From assembly GCF_051020765.1 (NCBI RefSeq), contig NW_027469117.1, positions 372,001-436,000 of the forward strand: a DNA stretch of 64,000 nucleotides. The letters are read 5' to 3'. Shown here one piece after another: positions 10,037-18,298 of the stretch. Source of the DNA: Lasioglossum baleicum. Its lineage: Eukaryota; Arthropoda; Insecta; Hymenoptera; Halictidae. A program made the translations under genes and the position numbers. Below the pieces are notes generated by a model that had not been told where the DNA came from, did not search any database, and saw nothing but the letters and a program-made list of their open reading frames with translations. Position 1 is the first letter of the stretch. Each line of letters opens with the position of its first letter.

Positions 10037-10580
10037 ATGCTTATTAAGGTATGTTATTGAATACAATATTATATGAGAGTTATATTAAATTAATATTAAA
10101 AAATGTATTGTGTTACAGATAATAGAGTCTGTAATTGTAGTTATCGGTCTTACAACATATATGATTCCGATGGATTCTGGACCAATCAACGTTATGAATC
10201 AGAATTTATCATGGCCTGATAAGAAAGAAGCATACACTCAGATACTCGACAAGATGTTGGAAATACGTCATAATCTATCGTGTATGATAGATATGGAATT
10301 AAACAATGTGATGCTAGACTACATGCCGGATAATATACCTGAAGAAGAAAGACCATATTTTCTTATTATGAATCCATTGTGTCGCACTTCCTCATCATCA
10401 TCATCATCATCTAGAGGACGACGAAGTATCGATTCAAATAATAACATCAAATCCAATGAAACTGTAACTATTCCTACGTGTGAAAAATTCCACGATGTAT
10501 GTATGCATCAACACTATCACGATTATCGTAAAATTATGGATCGGAGGACAACGAACTTGGAATGGTATACATTGTATTGA
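10037..10580 (+). CDS. Small spliced protein with signal peptide, unknown function
   Basis: Exon 1 is only four codons (ATG 10037 to 10048). The intron is 70 bp (GTATGT at 10049, TGTTACAG ending at 10118), and exon 2 runs to TGA 10578-10580. The predicted product is about 157 aa. It begins with a hydrophobic segment (IIESVIVVIGLTTYMIP) that looks like a signal peptide. A serine run (about 10388-10415) is followed by RGRRS, a dibasic site of the kind cleaved by furin-like proteases. Cysteines flank the Ser/Arg linker, with a C-terminal pair in CEKFHDVC. It could be a secreted or virion-surface factor. I do not recognise a family. Splicing right after the start codon suggests cellular RNA polymerase II expression. 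Confidence 0.6.
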
Positions 10581-10650
10581 GCAAAACACTATAAATAAAC
10601 ATTTTATTGTGTAATTTTATAACAATATGTAATAATAAATAAAGATTGTT

Positions 10651-11185
10651 TCAAATATTCTTGTTGAATTCTTCAGAGAGTGTTTCTCTGAGCTCCAATT
10701 TCAATGTCTCTTTAAACAGTTTTCAAAGATCTCTATTCAATTTCTCAAAAGGTATGATCCTTTTCATAGATTACTATCGTATCCATGCCTAATTTCTCCT
10801 CGATCTTGCGTAATTTCTCCTTGATCTCAGTTTTCGCGTCAGTCATCATTGCATCAACATGTTTACGTAGTTCAGTATTAACTTTGGTCACTGTTGTTTT
10901 TATCGTTTCTATATTAACCATCAATTCTCTATCCACTTTTTCCAAAATCTCAACCTTAGACTGTGATTCAACTGTATCCACATATAGTTTGTTAACTGCA
11001 TCAGTATTCTCAACAGGTGCACCTATGCGACATATACGAATCCCTTTCGCATCATACAAATTATCATCGTTCAAACACACTGCAGTATCATGCACATAAT
11101 TTTTAAATGATGAATAGAAAATCTGACGAGTTTCCAACATTTGTTCGTTAGCTTTTAATAATGTGCCGAATTTGTTGATAAACAT
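10651..11185 (-). pseudogene. Fibre-like coiled-coil protein with frameshifted C-terminus
   Basis: The main open part (11185-10745) encodes 146 aa. Near the middle is AKGIRICRIGAPVENTDAVN followed by KLYVD. This resembles the 'I-x-N-x-G-x-P ... DA-x-N-K-x-Y-V-D' block that precedes coiled coils in many phage and viral tail fibres. The rest is coiled coil. After the stop at 10745, the sequence to 10651 still encodes a helical segment in another frame (KLFKETLKLELRET), so the protein was probably longer and has suffered a frameshift. It appears related to the disrupted gene at 6771-9616. Confidence 0.5.
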
Positions 11186-11248
11186 AGTTGTTATTCTTCG
11201 ATAGTAGAGCGATTAGCAACTAATTAGATTAATGTGTGTACTATAGTT

Positions 11249-12277
11249 TTATACTATTAAATTAGCCTCACGAAGTTCTTCGATTATGGATAGTATTTCG
11301 TTGTTATGACCAGTGTGGCCTGCATTCTTCGAAGACATTAATAATTTCAAACGATCAACTAGTTCATTTGGATCATCCCAATGCATGTAATCGATTGGAT
11401 TGTTGGTAACTTTCATAGAAGTTGGAAGTCCCTTCCCGCTCCGCATTAAAAACAACGGTCCTATAATATGTTTATATTTGTAACCTTTGTTCCCCATTAT
11501 CTGATTTCCACGTCGATGTGCTTGTGTGGCAATTAGAATGTTTCTATAAGTTTGTTTATCTGCCTCGGTGAATAACTTGTCATCAGGTATTTTACTAAAT
11601 ATCAATTCGTAAAGACCTGGAGTCCCCGCATACTTTTCACCGTTAATAATAATATCATCGTTGCCGGTTACATCGAACGTTGCGTTCCCAAGCATTAATG
11701 CACCGTTGTCGGACACATATACACCATATACTGTGTCAGAATGTTTAGGTGGTCCGGTAAAAAACTTTTGTAAATATTGACTCGCCAGAGGTCCCAGATT
11801 CTCATATAGCTGTTGAGTTTCCTCTTCATGCGTTTCAGGATTTTCATAAATTTCACGCATAGAAGATTCCAAAGTTGGTGTTGCAGGCGATTCAAAGATA
11901 TCTCGCCGCGGTATTGATAATTGAATCTCATCTTCGTTGTTGTTGTTATCTGTTTTTTTCACACGTTTCTCAGGCAGCGGTGTCAATGCAAATTGATCAT
12001 TTTTACGCTTCTGTATTCTTCTTTTTTTCACAGATTGCTGTGATGCTGCTATTTCCTTTGATAATGTATTGTTATTCTCGTTCACAGCAGTAGTTGTATT
12101 TTGAACTAGCTGTTTCAACGGTTCAACGATAAGCCGCAAATTTTCTTGTAACTGTGTCTCAGTTGCCATTTTCCCCATTTTTAAAGATAAATACTTTTTA
12201 CGTATAGCGTCACTAGTTTTTGCTATTTCATTCACAATTGCAGATCGTCGCTTCTTTGTATCTGCTGTAGATGACAT
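11249..12277 (-). CDS. Polinton protein with basic coiled N-terminus and conserved C-terminal domain of unknown function
   Basis: The frame is open from 12400, but the ATG at 12277 is preferred. It avoids overlap with the ATPase gene, sits just below a TATA and initiator pair, and begins the recognisable N-terminal block (KKRRSAIVNEIAKTSDAIRKKY). Two basic clusters follow (KKRRIQKRK; PEKRVKK). The C-terminal domain contains YGVYVSDNGALMLG, GTPGLYELIFSKIPD and ILIATQAHRRGNQ. I have seen this pattern in proteins of arthropod Polintons (possibly the family Pfam calls DUF8207, from memory). Its function is unknown; basic clusters and position between ATPase and fibre-like gene suggest a virion or DNA-binding role. 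Confidence 0.7.
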   Translation of the reverse strand: MSSTADTKKRRSAIVNEIAKTSDAIRKKYLSLKMGKMATETQLQENLRLIVEPLKQLVQNTTTAVNENNNTLSKEIAASQQSVKKRRIQKRKNDQFALTPLPEKRVKKTDNNNNEDEIQLSIPRRDIFESPATPTLESSMREIYENPETHEEETQQLYENLGPLASQYLQKFFTGPPKHSDTVYGVYVSDNGALMLGNATFDVTGNDDIIINGEKYAGTPGLYELIFSKIPDDKLFTEADKQTYRNILIATQAHRRGNQIMGNKGYKYKHIIGPLFLMRSGKGLPTSMKVTNNPIDYMHWDDPNELVDRLKLLMSSKNAGHTGHNNEILSIIEELREANLIV

Positions 12278-12303
12278 TTTATTCTTCATAGTGTATGAAA
12301 AAA

Positions 12304-12338
12304 ACTGACAACACGATGTATATTCAAAGGCTCTTATA
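12304..12338 (-). promoter_or_regulatory. TATA box and TCAGT initiator, minus strand
   Basis: On the minus strand TATAAGAG (12338-12331) is followed about 30 bases later by TGTTGTCAGTTT (TCAGT at 12308-12304). The ATG at 12277 follows 27 bases further. The words TGTTGTCAGT also occur on the + strand at the 13.1-kb promoter. Confidence 0.5.
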
Positions 12339-12353
12339 AAACTACTGTAATCT

Positions 12354-13049
12354 TTACATAACAACAAACTCATTAAATCCTCGCCTATAGCGCCCTCCAT
12401 TCATAGAGCTGTCTTTATCAATTACAAGAAATCCATATTTCTTACGCCAACAATTAGCGCAAAGTTTGCTAAACGTTTCGAACGACATATCGGTATTTAC
12501 ATGATCATGATGAATGTGTCGCAGATTGGTTGCATCTTGCTTGAATAGAATCAACAGATTGGCATTGTCACGGATCAAATGTTTGGGTATTCTAGCATAT
12601 GATTGACACAGGTAGAAACTATCAATGTGCGAATGTCTACCCATTGAAAAATACTCTCTCATTACATCCTGATCATCGCATGCAACATCATCGAAGATAA
12701 ATATTGAATCAGGGCGCGCCTCCGCGGGGGGAATTACATCAGTGTTGTCTGTGAAAGCAAAGTAACCCACATCCTCACCCACATAAGAGAAAAGTTTGCT
12801 TAAGTATTTATATTTAGGTTGATGCAATGATTTTGAATATACGTAAACATTTGCAAATCGTAGTCCATTCGCGCTTTTCAACAGACTAATCATAACATTC
12901 GTTTTACCACATCCAGAAGGACCGCTTATTACGCATCGAACATTGTCTGGTAACAACACACCATGTTTTCGCATCGTATAGTTGTAGTGATCATCAAACA
13001 CGCAACGCGTTGGAATATGAATATTCGTAGATTGTTTTATGAAACGCAT
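12354..13049 (-). CDS. Packaging ATPase (FtsK/HerA, A32-like)
   Basis: The 231-aa protein has Walker A GPSGCGKT at residues 43-50 and Walker B SIFIFDD at about 115-121. This architecture and length fit the genome-packaging ATPases of Polintons, adintoviruses and poxvirus A32. These pump DNA into the capsid using ATP. The start ATG at 13049 comes shortly after a TATA box on the minus strand, which overlaps the divergent promoter of the next gene. The frame is intact and the catalytic motifs are preserved. Confidence 0.9.
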   Translation of the reverse strand: MRFIKQSTNIHIPTRCVFDDHYNYTMRKHGVLLPDNVRCVISGPSGCGKTNVMISLLKSANGLRFANVYVYSKSLHQPKYKYLSKLFSYVGEDVGYFAFTDNTDVIPPAEARPDSIFIFDDVACDDQDVMREYFSMGRHSHIDSFYLCQSYARIPKHLIRDNANLLILFKQDATNLRHIHHDHVNTDMSFETFSKLCANCWRKKYGFLVIDKDSSMNGGRYRRGFNEFVVM

Positions 13050-13087
13050 GCTCTTCTCTTTTATGTTTTCCAGTTGAGAATGAAATT

Positions 13088-13129
13088 GTATTTATATAGG
13101 GGCGAGGCTTTAGCATCATTCATATCAGT
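13088..13129. promoter_or_regulatory. Compact bidirectional promoter between ATPase and core-protein genes
   Basis: TATATAGG (+ strand, 13093-13100) is followed 32 bases downstream by ATATCAGTG (TCAGT 13125-13129), serving the gene at 13181. The same AT core read on the minus strand gives TATATAAATAC for the ATPase gene. The two start codons are only 131 bp apart. Confidence 0.55.
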
Positions 13130-13180
13130 GTTGTCAGTCATATTCGTGCATGAAAAAAATCTGCTTAAGAGAGAGTCAAT

Positions 13181-13507
13181 ATGGGTGCAAAAAAGAAAAA
13201 AACGAAGAGGAATAGGAAAAACACTAAACGAATTCTCCCGATCGCCAAGCGTGGTGGCTTTCTACCACTATTGTTACCTGCTTTGTCGGCTATAGGAGCA
13301 TTGACTGGTGGTGCTGCAGGGGTGATTAAAACCATAAACGATGCTAAAGCTGCGAAGAAACAATTAGAGGAAGCGCAGCGACACAATCGTGCTATGGAAG
13401 GTCGTGGAGTATATTTACGACCGTATACGAGCGGAAAAGGTTTATCGCAAAAAAGGAAAAAAAAGAAAAGAAGAAAAAAGAAAAGAAGACCCTATGACAG
13501 ACGTTGA
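13181..13507 (+). CDS. Small highly basic Polinton core/membrane-active-like protein
   Basis: The 108-aa product has a Lys/Arg-rich start (KKKKTKRNRKNTKR) and then a hydrophobic, glycine-rich segment (FLPLLLPALSAIGALTGGAAG). A motif RGVYLRPYTSGKGL follows, and the end is almost entirely Lys and Arg. Small basic proteins of this form lie before the protease in Polintons and have been compared with adenovirus core or pVI/pX proteins, which condense DNA or disrupt membranes. The residues around LTGG resemble adenain cleavage sites. The last codons overlap the start of the protease gene by 14 nt. Confidence 0.6.
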   Translation: MGAKKKKTKRNRKNTKRILPIAKRGGFLPLLLPALSAIGALTGGAAGVIKTINDAKAAKKQLEEAQRHNRAMEGRGVYLRPYTSGKGLSQKRKKKKRRKKKRRPYDRR

Positions 13508-13832
13508 TCTAATGATTGCATGTAAAAAATTACCATATTTTAGAGGTGTTTTTATGCGTAATGAATTGCGAAGGCGTGCATGGGTAAACGAGCAAGGAAT
13601 AGTGAATTTAGATGACAGTCACGGGCCAGGGACGCATTGGGTCGCGTATGTAAAACGTGGTTCACACGTGAAATATTTTGATAGTTTTGGAAATCTTCGT
13701 CCACCGATCGAGCTGATTCGCTATTTCGGGTCAACTACATCAATCATATATAATCACAAACGTTTTCAGAAATACACTGAAAGCGTGTGTGGACAATTGT
13801 GCGTGAAATTTCTCAGTGAAACTTTGTTGTAG
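13494..13832 (+). CDS. Adenain-like cysteine protease (maturation protease)
   Basis: The ATG at 13494 gives 112 aa; the longer open frame upstream only overlaps the previous gene. The catalytic residues of the adenain/Ulp1 family are visible: His48 in GTHWVAY, Asp63 in YFDSFG, and Cys103 in VCGQLC (Gln101 next to it). In adenoviruses and Polintons this enzyme cuts capsid and core precursors during maturation. It is short compared with adenain (about 200 aa), but complete across the catalytic core. It overlaps the preceding basic-protein gene and is 14 nt from the minor capsid gene, so the cluster is probably transcribed together. Confidence 0.85.
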   Translation: MTDVDLMIACKKLPYFRGVFMRNELRRRAWVNEQGIVNLDDSHGPGTHWVAYVKRGSHVKYFDSFGNLRPPIELIRYFGSTTSIIYNHKRFQKYTESVCGQLCVKFLSETLL

Positions 13833-13846
13833 AATTTTTTATAATA

Positions 13847-14569
13847 ATGTCATTTACATTCACCCTGTCTGGAAGAAACAGTACATTGTCATCCAAGTAT
13901 TTTCCACCTATAGATCTTAGTAATGGAGGATACGAACTTGGATTGGTTGATTTGCAAACTTATTATACGATACCAAACATCAGTGCCAGTCTTGGAAACA
14001 ATCGTTTCTACTTTGTTGACAATGAAATCATCATACCTGATGGTTCATATGAATTGGAAGCAATAAACGCGTATTTAACACGTGAACTGAATGATAGATA
14101 TCCGCAAGAGTCGACGGATAATGAATATCCATTAATCATACGAGCAAACAATAATACAGTGAAAAGCGAAATTAAAAGCAAATATCGTATAAACTTTGCA
14201 AAACCAGACAATGTTGGATCAATCTTAGGATTTTCAACAGATCGTGTTTTACAGCCAAACATGTGGCACACATCGAACACTCCTATTAATATCATCAACG
14301 TGAATATAATTAGAGTAGAATGTAATGTAACAACAGGATCATACTACAATGGTGCACTAGTTCATACATTACATGAATTTGCCCCCAAGGTGCCACCAGG
14401 ATATAAAATATCTGAAACACCTACGCAAGTCATTTATCTTCCAATCGTCACGCGAGCAATAGACAATTTAACTATTCATATCGTGGATCAAACGGGGCGT
14501 TTAATTGATTTTCGAGGTGAGGAAATCACTGTGCGACTACACGCGCGACGAAGCAATGCTAATTCATAA
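13847..14569 (+). CDS. Minor capsid protein (penton-like)
   Basis: The 240-aa product has the sequence style of the Polinton minor capsid protein, which is predicted to form a single jelly roll at capsid vertices. Alternating beta-type segments occur throughout (FTFTLSGRNSTLSSKYFPP; YELGLVDLQTYYTIPNIS). The block VGSILGFS is typical, and the C-terminal part ends LTIHIVDQTGRLIDFRGEEI, a pattern I know from this family. It lies directly between protease and major capsid genes, the usual order. The frame is intact. Confidence 0.8.
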   Translation: MSFTFTLSGRNSTLSSKYFPPIDLSNGGYELGLVDLQTYYTIPNISASLGNNRFYFVDNEIIIPDGSYELEAINAYLTRELNDRYPQESTDNEYPLIIRANNNTVKSEIKSKYRINFAKPDNVGSILGFSTDRVLQPNMWHTSNTPINIINVNIIRVECNVTTGSYYNGALVHTLHEFAPKVPPGYKISETPTQVIYLPIVTRAIDNLTIHIVDQTGRLIDFRGEEITVRLHARRSNANS

Positions 14570-14678
14570 TAATAATACGACAATCAATGTGATAACCAAC
14601 AATACGTCAATTAGTAAATCATTGACCACGAACAACGTGAAATATCTACAATCGTTGGGGTTTATTGTTAAAAAGTGA
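14556..14678 (+). CDS. 40-aa ORF between minor and major capsid genes
   Basis: It starts at ATG 14556, overlapping the last codons of the minor capsid gene in another frame, and stops at TGA 14676, ten bases before the major capsid ATG. The product is Asn/Thr-rich and ends NVKYLQSLGFIVKK, a short amphipathic helix. I have the impression that a similar LQSLG-type tail occurs before capsid genes of other Polintons, but cannot verify it. It could instead be a chance ORF. Confidence 0.35.
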   Translation: MLIHNNNTTINVITNNTSISKSLTTNNVKYLQSLGFIVKK

Positions 14679-14687
14679 AAGTTCAAC

Positions 14688-15938
14688 ATGTTCGATGACA
14701 TTTTGAGCATCTCAGAGGTGCCAATCTATGACAATAGAATAACGAAAATTGAATTACATACATACAATCCATATGCCAACACAACATTCGGAAACAATGA
14801 TGAGATACGAATACCCGTTCAGCAACAAGACTTGTACACGCTACCGTGCCGAAGCTTCCTATATATCGAGGGAAAACTTAGTTTGCCTGGAAAACTTGAA
14901 TTAACAACGGGGGATGCATCTATCGAAACAACATCTTTAGACAACAATGCGGTTGCATTCATGTTTGATGAAATACGCTACGAATTGAATGGGGTTGAAA
15001 TCGATCGAAACAGAAATCCAGGTACCACTACAACTATGAAGAATTATGTTAGTCTGTCTACGATGAGAAGCAATGCATTGTACAATGCTGGATGGAGTCA
15101 TGAAGAATCGATGATTAGACAAAAAACTGCTACAGTCACGGCGCCGATACATTTCAATTTCTGCATACCCATGAGCATGTTGTTAGGCTTCTGCGAAGAC
15201 TATAAACGCATTGTGATAAACGCGCGACATGAATTAATTCTGATTCGCTCTCACACTAATGCAAACGCGTTGTACAATTCTTCAGACAAGATAAAACCTA
15301 TTTTAGATCTACATAAAAATCAGTGGCGAATGCCACACGTCGCATTAGATGAAATACATAAGCTGTCTATGTTACGTATTTTGAGTAATGACACACCGAT
15401 CAGTATGAGCTTTCGATCATTGGAATTGTATGAATATCCCTTGTTGCAAACAACCATGAAGCATACATGGGCGATAAAAACTTCTCCTCAAATGGAAACA
15501 CCGCGCTATGTAATATTCGCTTTACAAACTGCACGAAAGAATAATTTAACTAAAACGATTACACGATTCGATCATTGCTCGTTGTCCAACATTCGACTTT
15601 ATCTTAATTCAGAGTCTTATCCGTATGATGATTCAAATATTAATTTTGATAGTGGTAGATACGCATTGCTCTATAATATGTATGCCAACTTTCAAGAATC
15701 CTACTATGGGAACGGTGATGCGTTGCTGAACGTTGTAAAATTCATAGAATACGCTCCGATCGTCGTACTAGATTGTTCTCGTCAAAATGAAACATTGAAA
15801 AATGGTACGATCGATGTACGAATCGAATTTGAATGTAAAACAGACATTCCTCCATCGACAACTGCATACTGCTTAATTATACATGATAAAATAGTAGAGT
15901 ATAATCCGTTGACGAATATTGTTCGGAAAGCTACATAA
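14688..15938 (+). CDS. Major capsid protein (double jelly-roll)
   Basis: The 416-aa protein begins with FDDILSISEVPIYDNRI and continues with EIRIPVQQQDLYTLPCRSFL, followed by FDEIRYELNGVEID. These are hallmarks of the insect Polinton major capsid protein, in which two beta-barrels build pseudo-hexagonal capsomers. The C-terminal half keeps the second barrel (LDCSRQNETLKNGTIDVRIE). Length is in the usual range, and the frame has no stop or frameshift. With the minor capsid protein, protease and ATPase this forms a full morphogenetic set. Confidence 0.9.
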   Translation: MFDDILSISEVPIYDNRITKIELHTYNPYANTTFGNNDEIRIPVQQQDLYTLPCRSFLYIEGKLSLPGKLELTTGDASIETTSLDNNAVAFMFDEIRYELNGVEIDRNRNPGTTTTMKNYVSLSTMRSNALYNAGWSHEESMIRQKTATVTAPIHFNFCIPMSMLLGFCEDYKRIVINARHELILIRSHTNANALYNSSDKIKPILDLHKNQWRMPHVALDEIHKLSMLRILSNDTPISMSFRSLELYEYPLLQTTMKHTWAIKTSPQMETPRYVIFALQTARKNNLTKTITRFDHCSLSNIRLYLNSESYPYDDSNINFDSGRYALLYNMYANFQESYYGNGDALLNVVKFIEYAPIVVLDCSRQNETLKNGTIDVRIEFECKTDIPPSTTAYCLIIHDKIVEYNPLTNIVRKAT

Positions 15939-16516
15939 TGTGCAATCTTCTTTCTCAATAATAAAGTAATCAGACACAATTAATAAGATATATTCTATGA
16001 CCCAAACTTACAACTTTTTTTACAAATTAGACAATAAATTGTGATAAATTATGTAACCTCTTTGACCGTTGTATTTGGTTGTTACAATCAGCAGCTAATC
16101 TCTTCAAGTTTTTTGTTCAGCTTGCAAATTATCTACAGACTTCTAATTATCAGTTTTTGTCTTTTTGATTGTCACAAGTGTCACTCTTTGATTATCAATT
16201 CAAAAACTTTAAACAGCTGTCACAACCGATGTGTAATTTACATTCCTTTTTGACTGTTGTATTTGATTGTTACAGTTCACTAATCTTTTCAACCTGTTTT
16301 TCTTTGTTCAGTTTGTACATTATTTGCAGACTTCAGATTATCAGTTTTTGTCTTTTTTGGTTGTCACAAGTGTCACTCAATCAAAAAAAAAAAACTTTGA
16401 TGATCGATACATAATTTGCATTTTTTAACAACATTTCTACTTTGTTAACATTTCACAATCTTTCAGTAAAACAATTATTGAGTAATACTGAGAGAGATAG
16501 GTGTAGGGGATATTGG
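15939..16516 (+). repeat. AT-rich spacer with a degenerate ~190-bp direct repeat
   Basis: Two imperfect copies (about 16060-16245 and 16250-16385) share GTTGTATTTG-TTGTTACA, CAGACTTC-ATTATCAGTTTTTG and TTGTCACAAGTGTCACTC. No ORF is supported. The spacer separates the capsid genes from the cargo cassette and contains polyadenylation-like AATAAA near 15957. Confidence 0.6.
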
Positions 16517-16549
16517 TATAAAATGATCTTGCAAGTCCATATGAAGTTA
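16517..16549 (+). promoter_or_regulatory. TATA box with CATATGAAGTTA downstream motif, cassette promoter
   Basis: TATAAAA at 16517-16523 is followed by CATATGAAGTTA at 16538-16549. The same pair occurs before the triple-BIR gene (18865 and 18889-18900), with surrounding sequence otherwise different. A 5' UTR intron with consensus sites (GTAAGT at 16695, TTTATGTAG ending at 16769) ends immediately before the ATG of the first cassette gene. Confidence 0.55.
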
Positions 16550-16769
16550 AGACTTCAACGGAATAACTACCTGTTACATCTGAAGTAGTTGTAACATTTA
16601 AACGAGTATACCGTCTCGAATATTGTCTCAGTGTGCATCACATATTCGACGCAGTAAGACGCGCATTGCAAGTTGTAGCGACTACATTGTCACCGTAAGT
16701 ATACTAAACTTTCCAAATTGTTTAGATTTGTTTAAAATTAGATTTTGATTTTTTTTATTTTTTATGTAG

Positions 16770-17336
16770 ATGAATAAAATCACTCATATCATGGATATGG
16801 ACGGATTTATGATCGAGAAGACATTCCTATGCAAAGAATTGGCAATTGTTGTTGTAGATGATACAGTATTCAAACAAATCGACTTAAACATTGTAACCGC
16901 AAATGATGCATTATTCAAGAAAGTTGACTTTAGACTAGGAATGCGCTTTTATGATTTACCCATGACTGCACGGAGAACAATTAGTTATTGTACAAATAAA
17001 ATCCATGGAATACCATTCAGGGATTTCGGTCATGAAACACACGATCAAGCTGATATATATGATATATTACGTAATTATGTATCTAACTATGAAAAACCTT
17101 TAGTTGCATACAAGGGGGGACATTTTGAGCAAAAAGTATTACAACATGCGGGAATACCGTCAATTAATTTAGAATCATTTGGTTGTCCAAAATACAATGT
17201 ATTAATAGCTAATCCGGGATATCATGTATATACAAATTACATATGTCAGCTTCATCGTTACTCAACGGAAAATAATCATTGTTGTTTGAACGAAGTTTTC
17301 ACATTTCGCGAATGGTTCAATAAACATATTATATGA
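16770..17336 (+). CDS. Unknown 188-aa cassette protein (possible RNase H-fold, exonuclease-like)
   Basis: The ATG lies directly after the acceptor of a 75-bp leader intron. Visible motifs are MDMDGFMI near the N-terminus, PLVAYKGGHFEQKVLQHAGI in the middle, FGCPKY, and a C-terminal CQLHRY...HCCLNEVFTFREWF. The spacing, an acidic strand first, then an acidic residue after a YKGG turn, then a late His/Cys motif, loosely recalls DEDD exonucleases. The canonical acidic set is not clear, so this is a weak guess. A diverged copy in the opposite orientation lies at 23071-23592. It is followed 21 nt later by a BIR gene in both copies, so the pair travels together. Confidence 0.55.
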   Translation: MNKITHIMDMDGFMIEKTFLCKELAIVVVDDTVFKQIDLNIVTANDALFKKVDFRLGMRFYDLPMTARRTISYCTNKIHGIPFRDFGHETHDQADIYDILRNYVSNYEKPLVAYKGGHFEQKVLQHAGIPSINLESFGCPKYNVLIANPGYHVYTNYICQLHRYSTENNHCCLNEVFTFREWFNKHII

Positions 17337-17357
17337 CTTGCAGACTGAATTTATTAT

Positions 17358-17708
17358 ATGATGCCCTTTGCTCGCAAAATATCCCTACCAGACCAACCAC
17401 ATGATTATCGTATTGAACATGTGAGACTTCAGAGTTTTGATAACTGGCAATATAATGATATTGTGCATCCTAAAGATCTTGCTGCAGCAGGATTTTTCTA
17501 CATAGATTGGAAGGATTGGGTGGAGTGTTTCGAGTGTGGTTTACAACTGCATGCTTGGGAAAAAGAGGATGATCCAGTGATAGAACATCAAAAATGGTGG
17601 AGAAAATGCCAATTTATTCGTGGGAAAAGCTGTGGCAATGTACCGATTGGAGTAGATCCTGATACGATTCAACCGCTACCACGTGGTACAGATGAATGTG
17701 GATTATAA
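17358..17708 (+). CDS. Single-BIR protein, IAP-like, no RING
   Basis: The 116-aa protein is one baculoviral IAP repeat. Zinc ligands fit CX2CX16HX6C: CFEC, then the His in PVIEHQKWW, then the Cys in RKCQF. Upstream blocks RLQSFDNW and LAAAGFFYI are typical of BIRs. There is no second BIR and no RING finger, so it cannot act as a ubiquitin ligase by itself. BIR domains bind caspases or IAP antagonists, which makes an anti-apoptotic role plausible for virus-like cargo, but this is inference. It lies 21 nt behind the preceding gene; translation from the same mRNA or alternative splicing would be needed. Confidence 0.85.
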   Translation: MMPFARKISLPDQPHDYRIEHVRLQSFDNWQYNDIVHPKDLAAAGFFYIDWKDWVECFECGLQLHAWEKEDDPVIEHQKWWRKCQFIRGKSCGNVPIGVDPDTIQPLPRGTDECGL

Positions 17709-17789
17709 TGTGTTGTGTCTATCTTATACATGGTTAAATAAAACAACTTTTTAATGAAAAAATATCCAAAAATTGTTGAAGATGATTTA

Positions 17790-18000
17790 AAAAACTTTAT
17801 CTCACCGCTGTCTGAAAATTTCTTAATTCACTTGTACAGTCGACATACTATATTGTACAGCTTGACATATGCATAATATTTGTCCAACTGTAAACCTCAC
17901 CGCTGTCTAAAAAAAAAATTCTTAATTAACTTGTACAGTTGACAGACTATATTGTATAGCTTGACATATGCGTAATATTTGTCCAACTGTATACATAAAA
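17790..18000 (+). repeat. Two ~95-bp direct repeats
   Basis: Each copy starts CTCACCGCTGTCT and contains CACTTGTACAGT (or AACTTGTACAGT), ACTATATTGTA, AGCTTGACATATGC and TAATATTTGTCCAACTGTA. Copies start near 17803 and 17898. No gene lies here. Confidence 0.75.
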
Positions 18001-18298
18001 ATCGGTGACACACACAGGTATACTTTATAGCTGTGTGTATTAAGCTATGCAACGTATTCAATAAAAGATAATGCTTCTTGGCCAGGGAAAGAGAGGGTGG
18101 TACAGAAGCAGGAGGAGTCTATCATTCTGCGTAGTGGTGTATGCGATTGCTTTAGCCAATACAGTAGGAAGAGTCTATAGTTCTGTGTAGTAGTATGTGT
18201 AACCGCTTCAACCAATAGAATGAATGCTCCTACAACTCAACCAATCAGACACTAGACTACATCATTCAGTCAGCGGTAATTGGTTGTAGTCGGTAGAT

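Larger units (their letters stand above)
3302..17745. mobile_element. Polinton/Maverick virus-like element, left end outside window, right end unresolved
   Basis: Within about 14 kb lie a retroviral-type integrase, a P-loop packaging ATPase, an adenain-like cysteine protease, a minor (penton-like) capsid protein and a major capsid protein. This set is diagnostic of Polintons and adintovirus-like elements. Genes lie on both strands, are AT-rich and tightly packed, and some have short introns of 59-75 bp. I could not find terminal inverted repeats: the left end is beyond position 1, and on the right the element fades into tandem repeats and BIR genes up to about 20 kb. At least three genes are broken, so this copy is probably dead. 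Confidence 0.85.
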
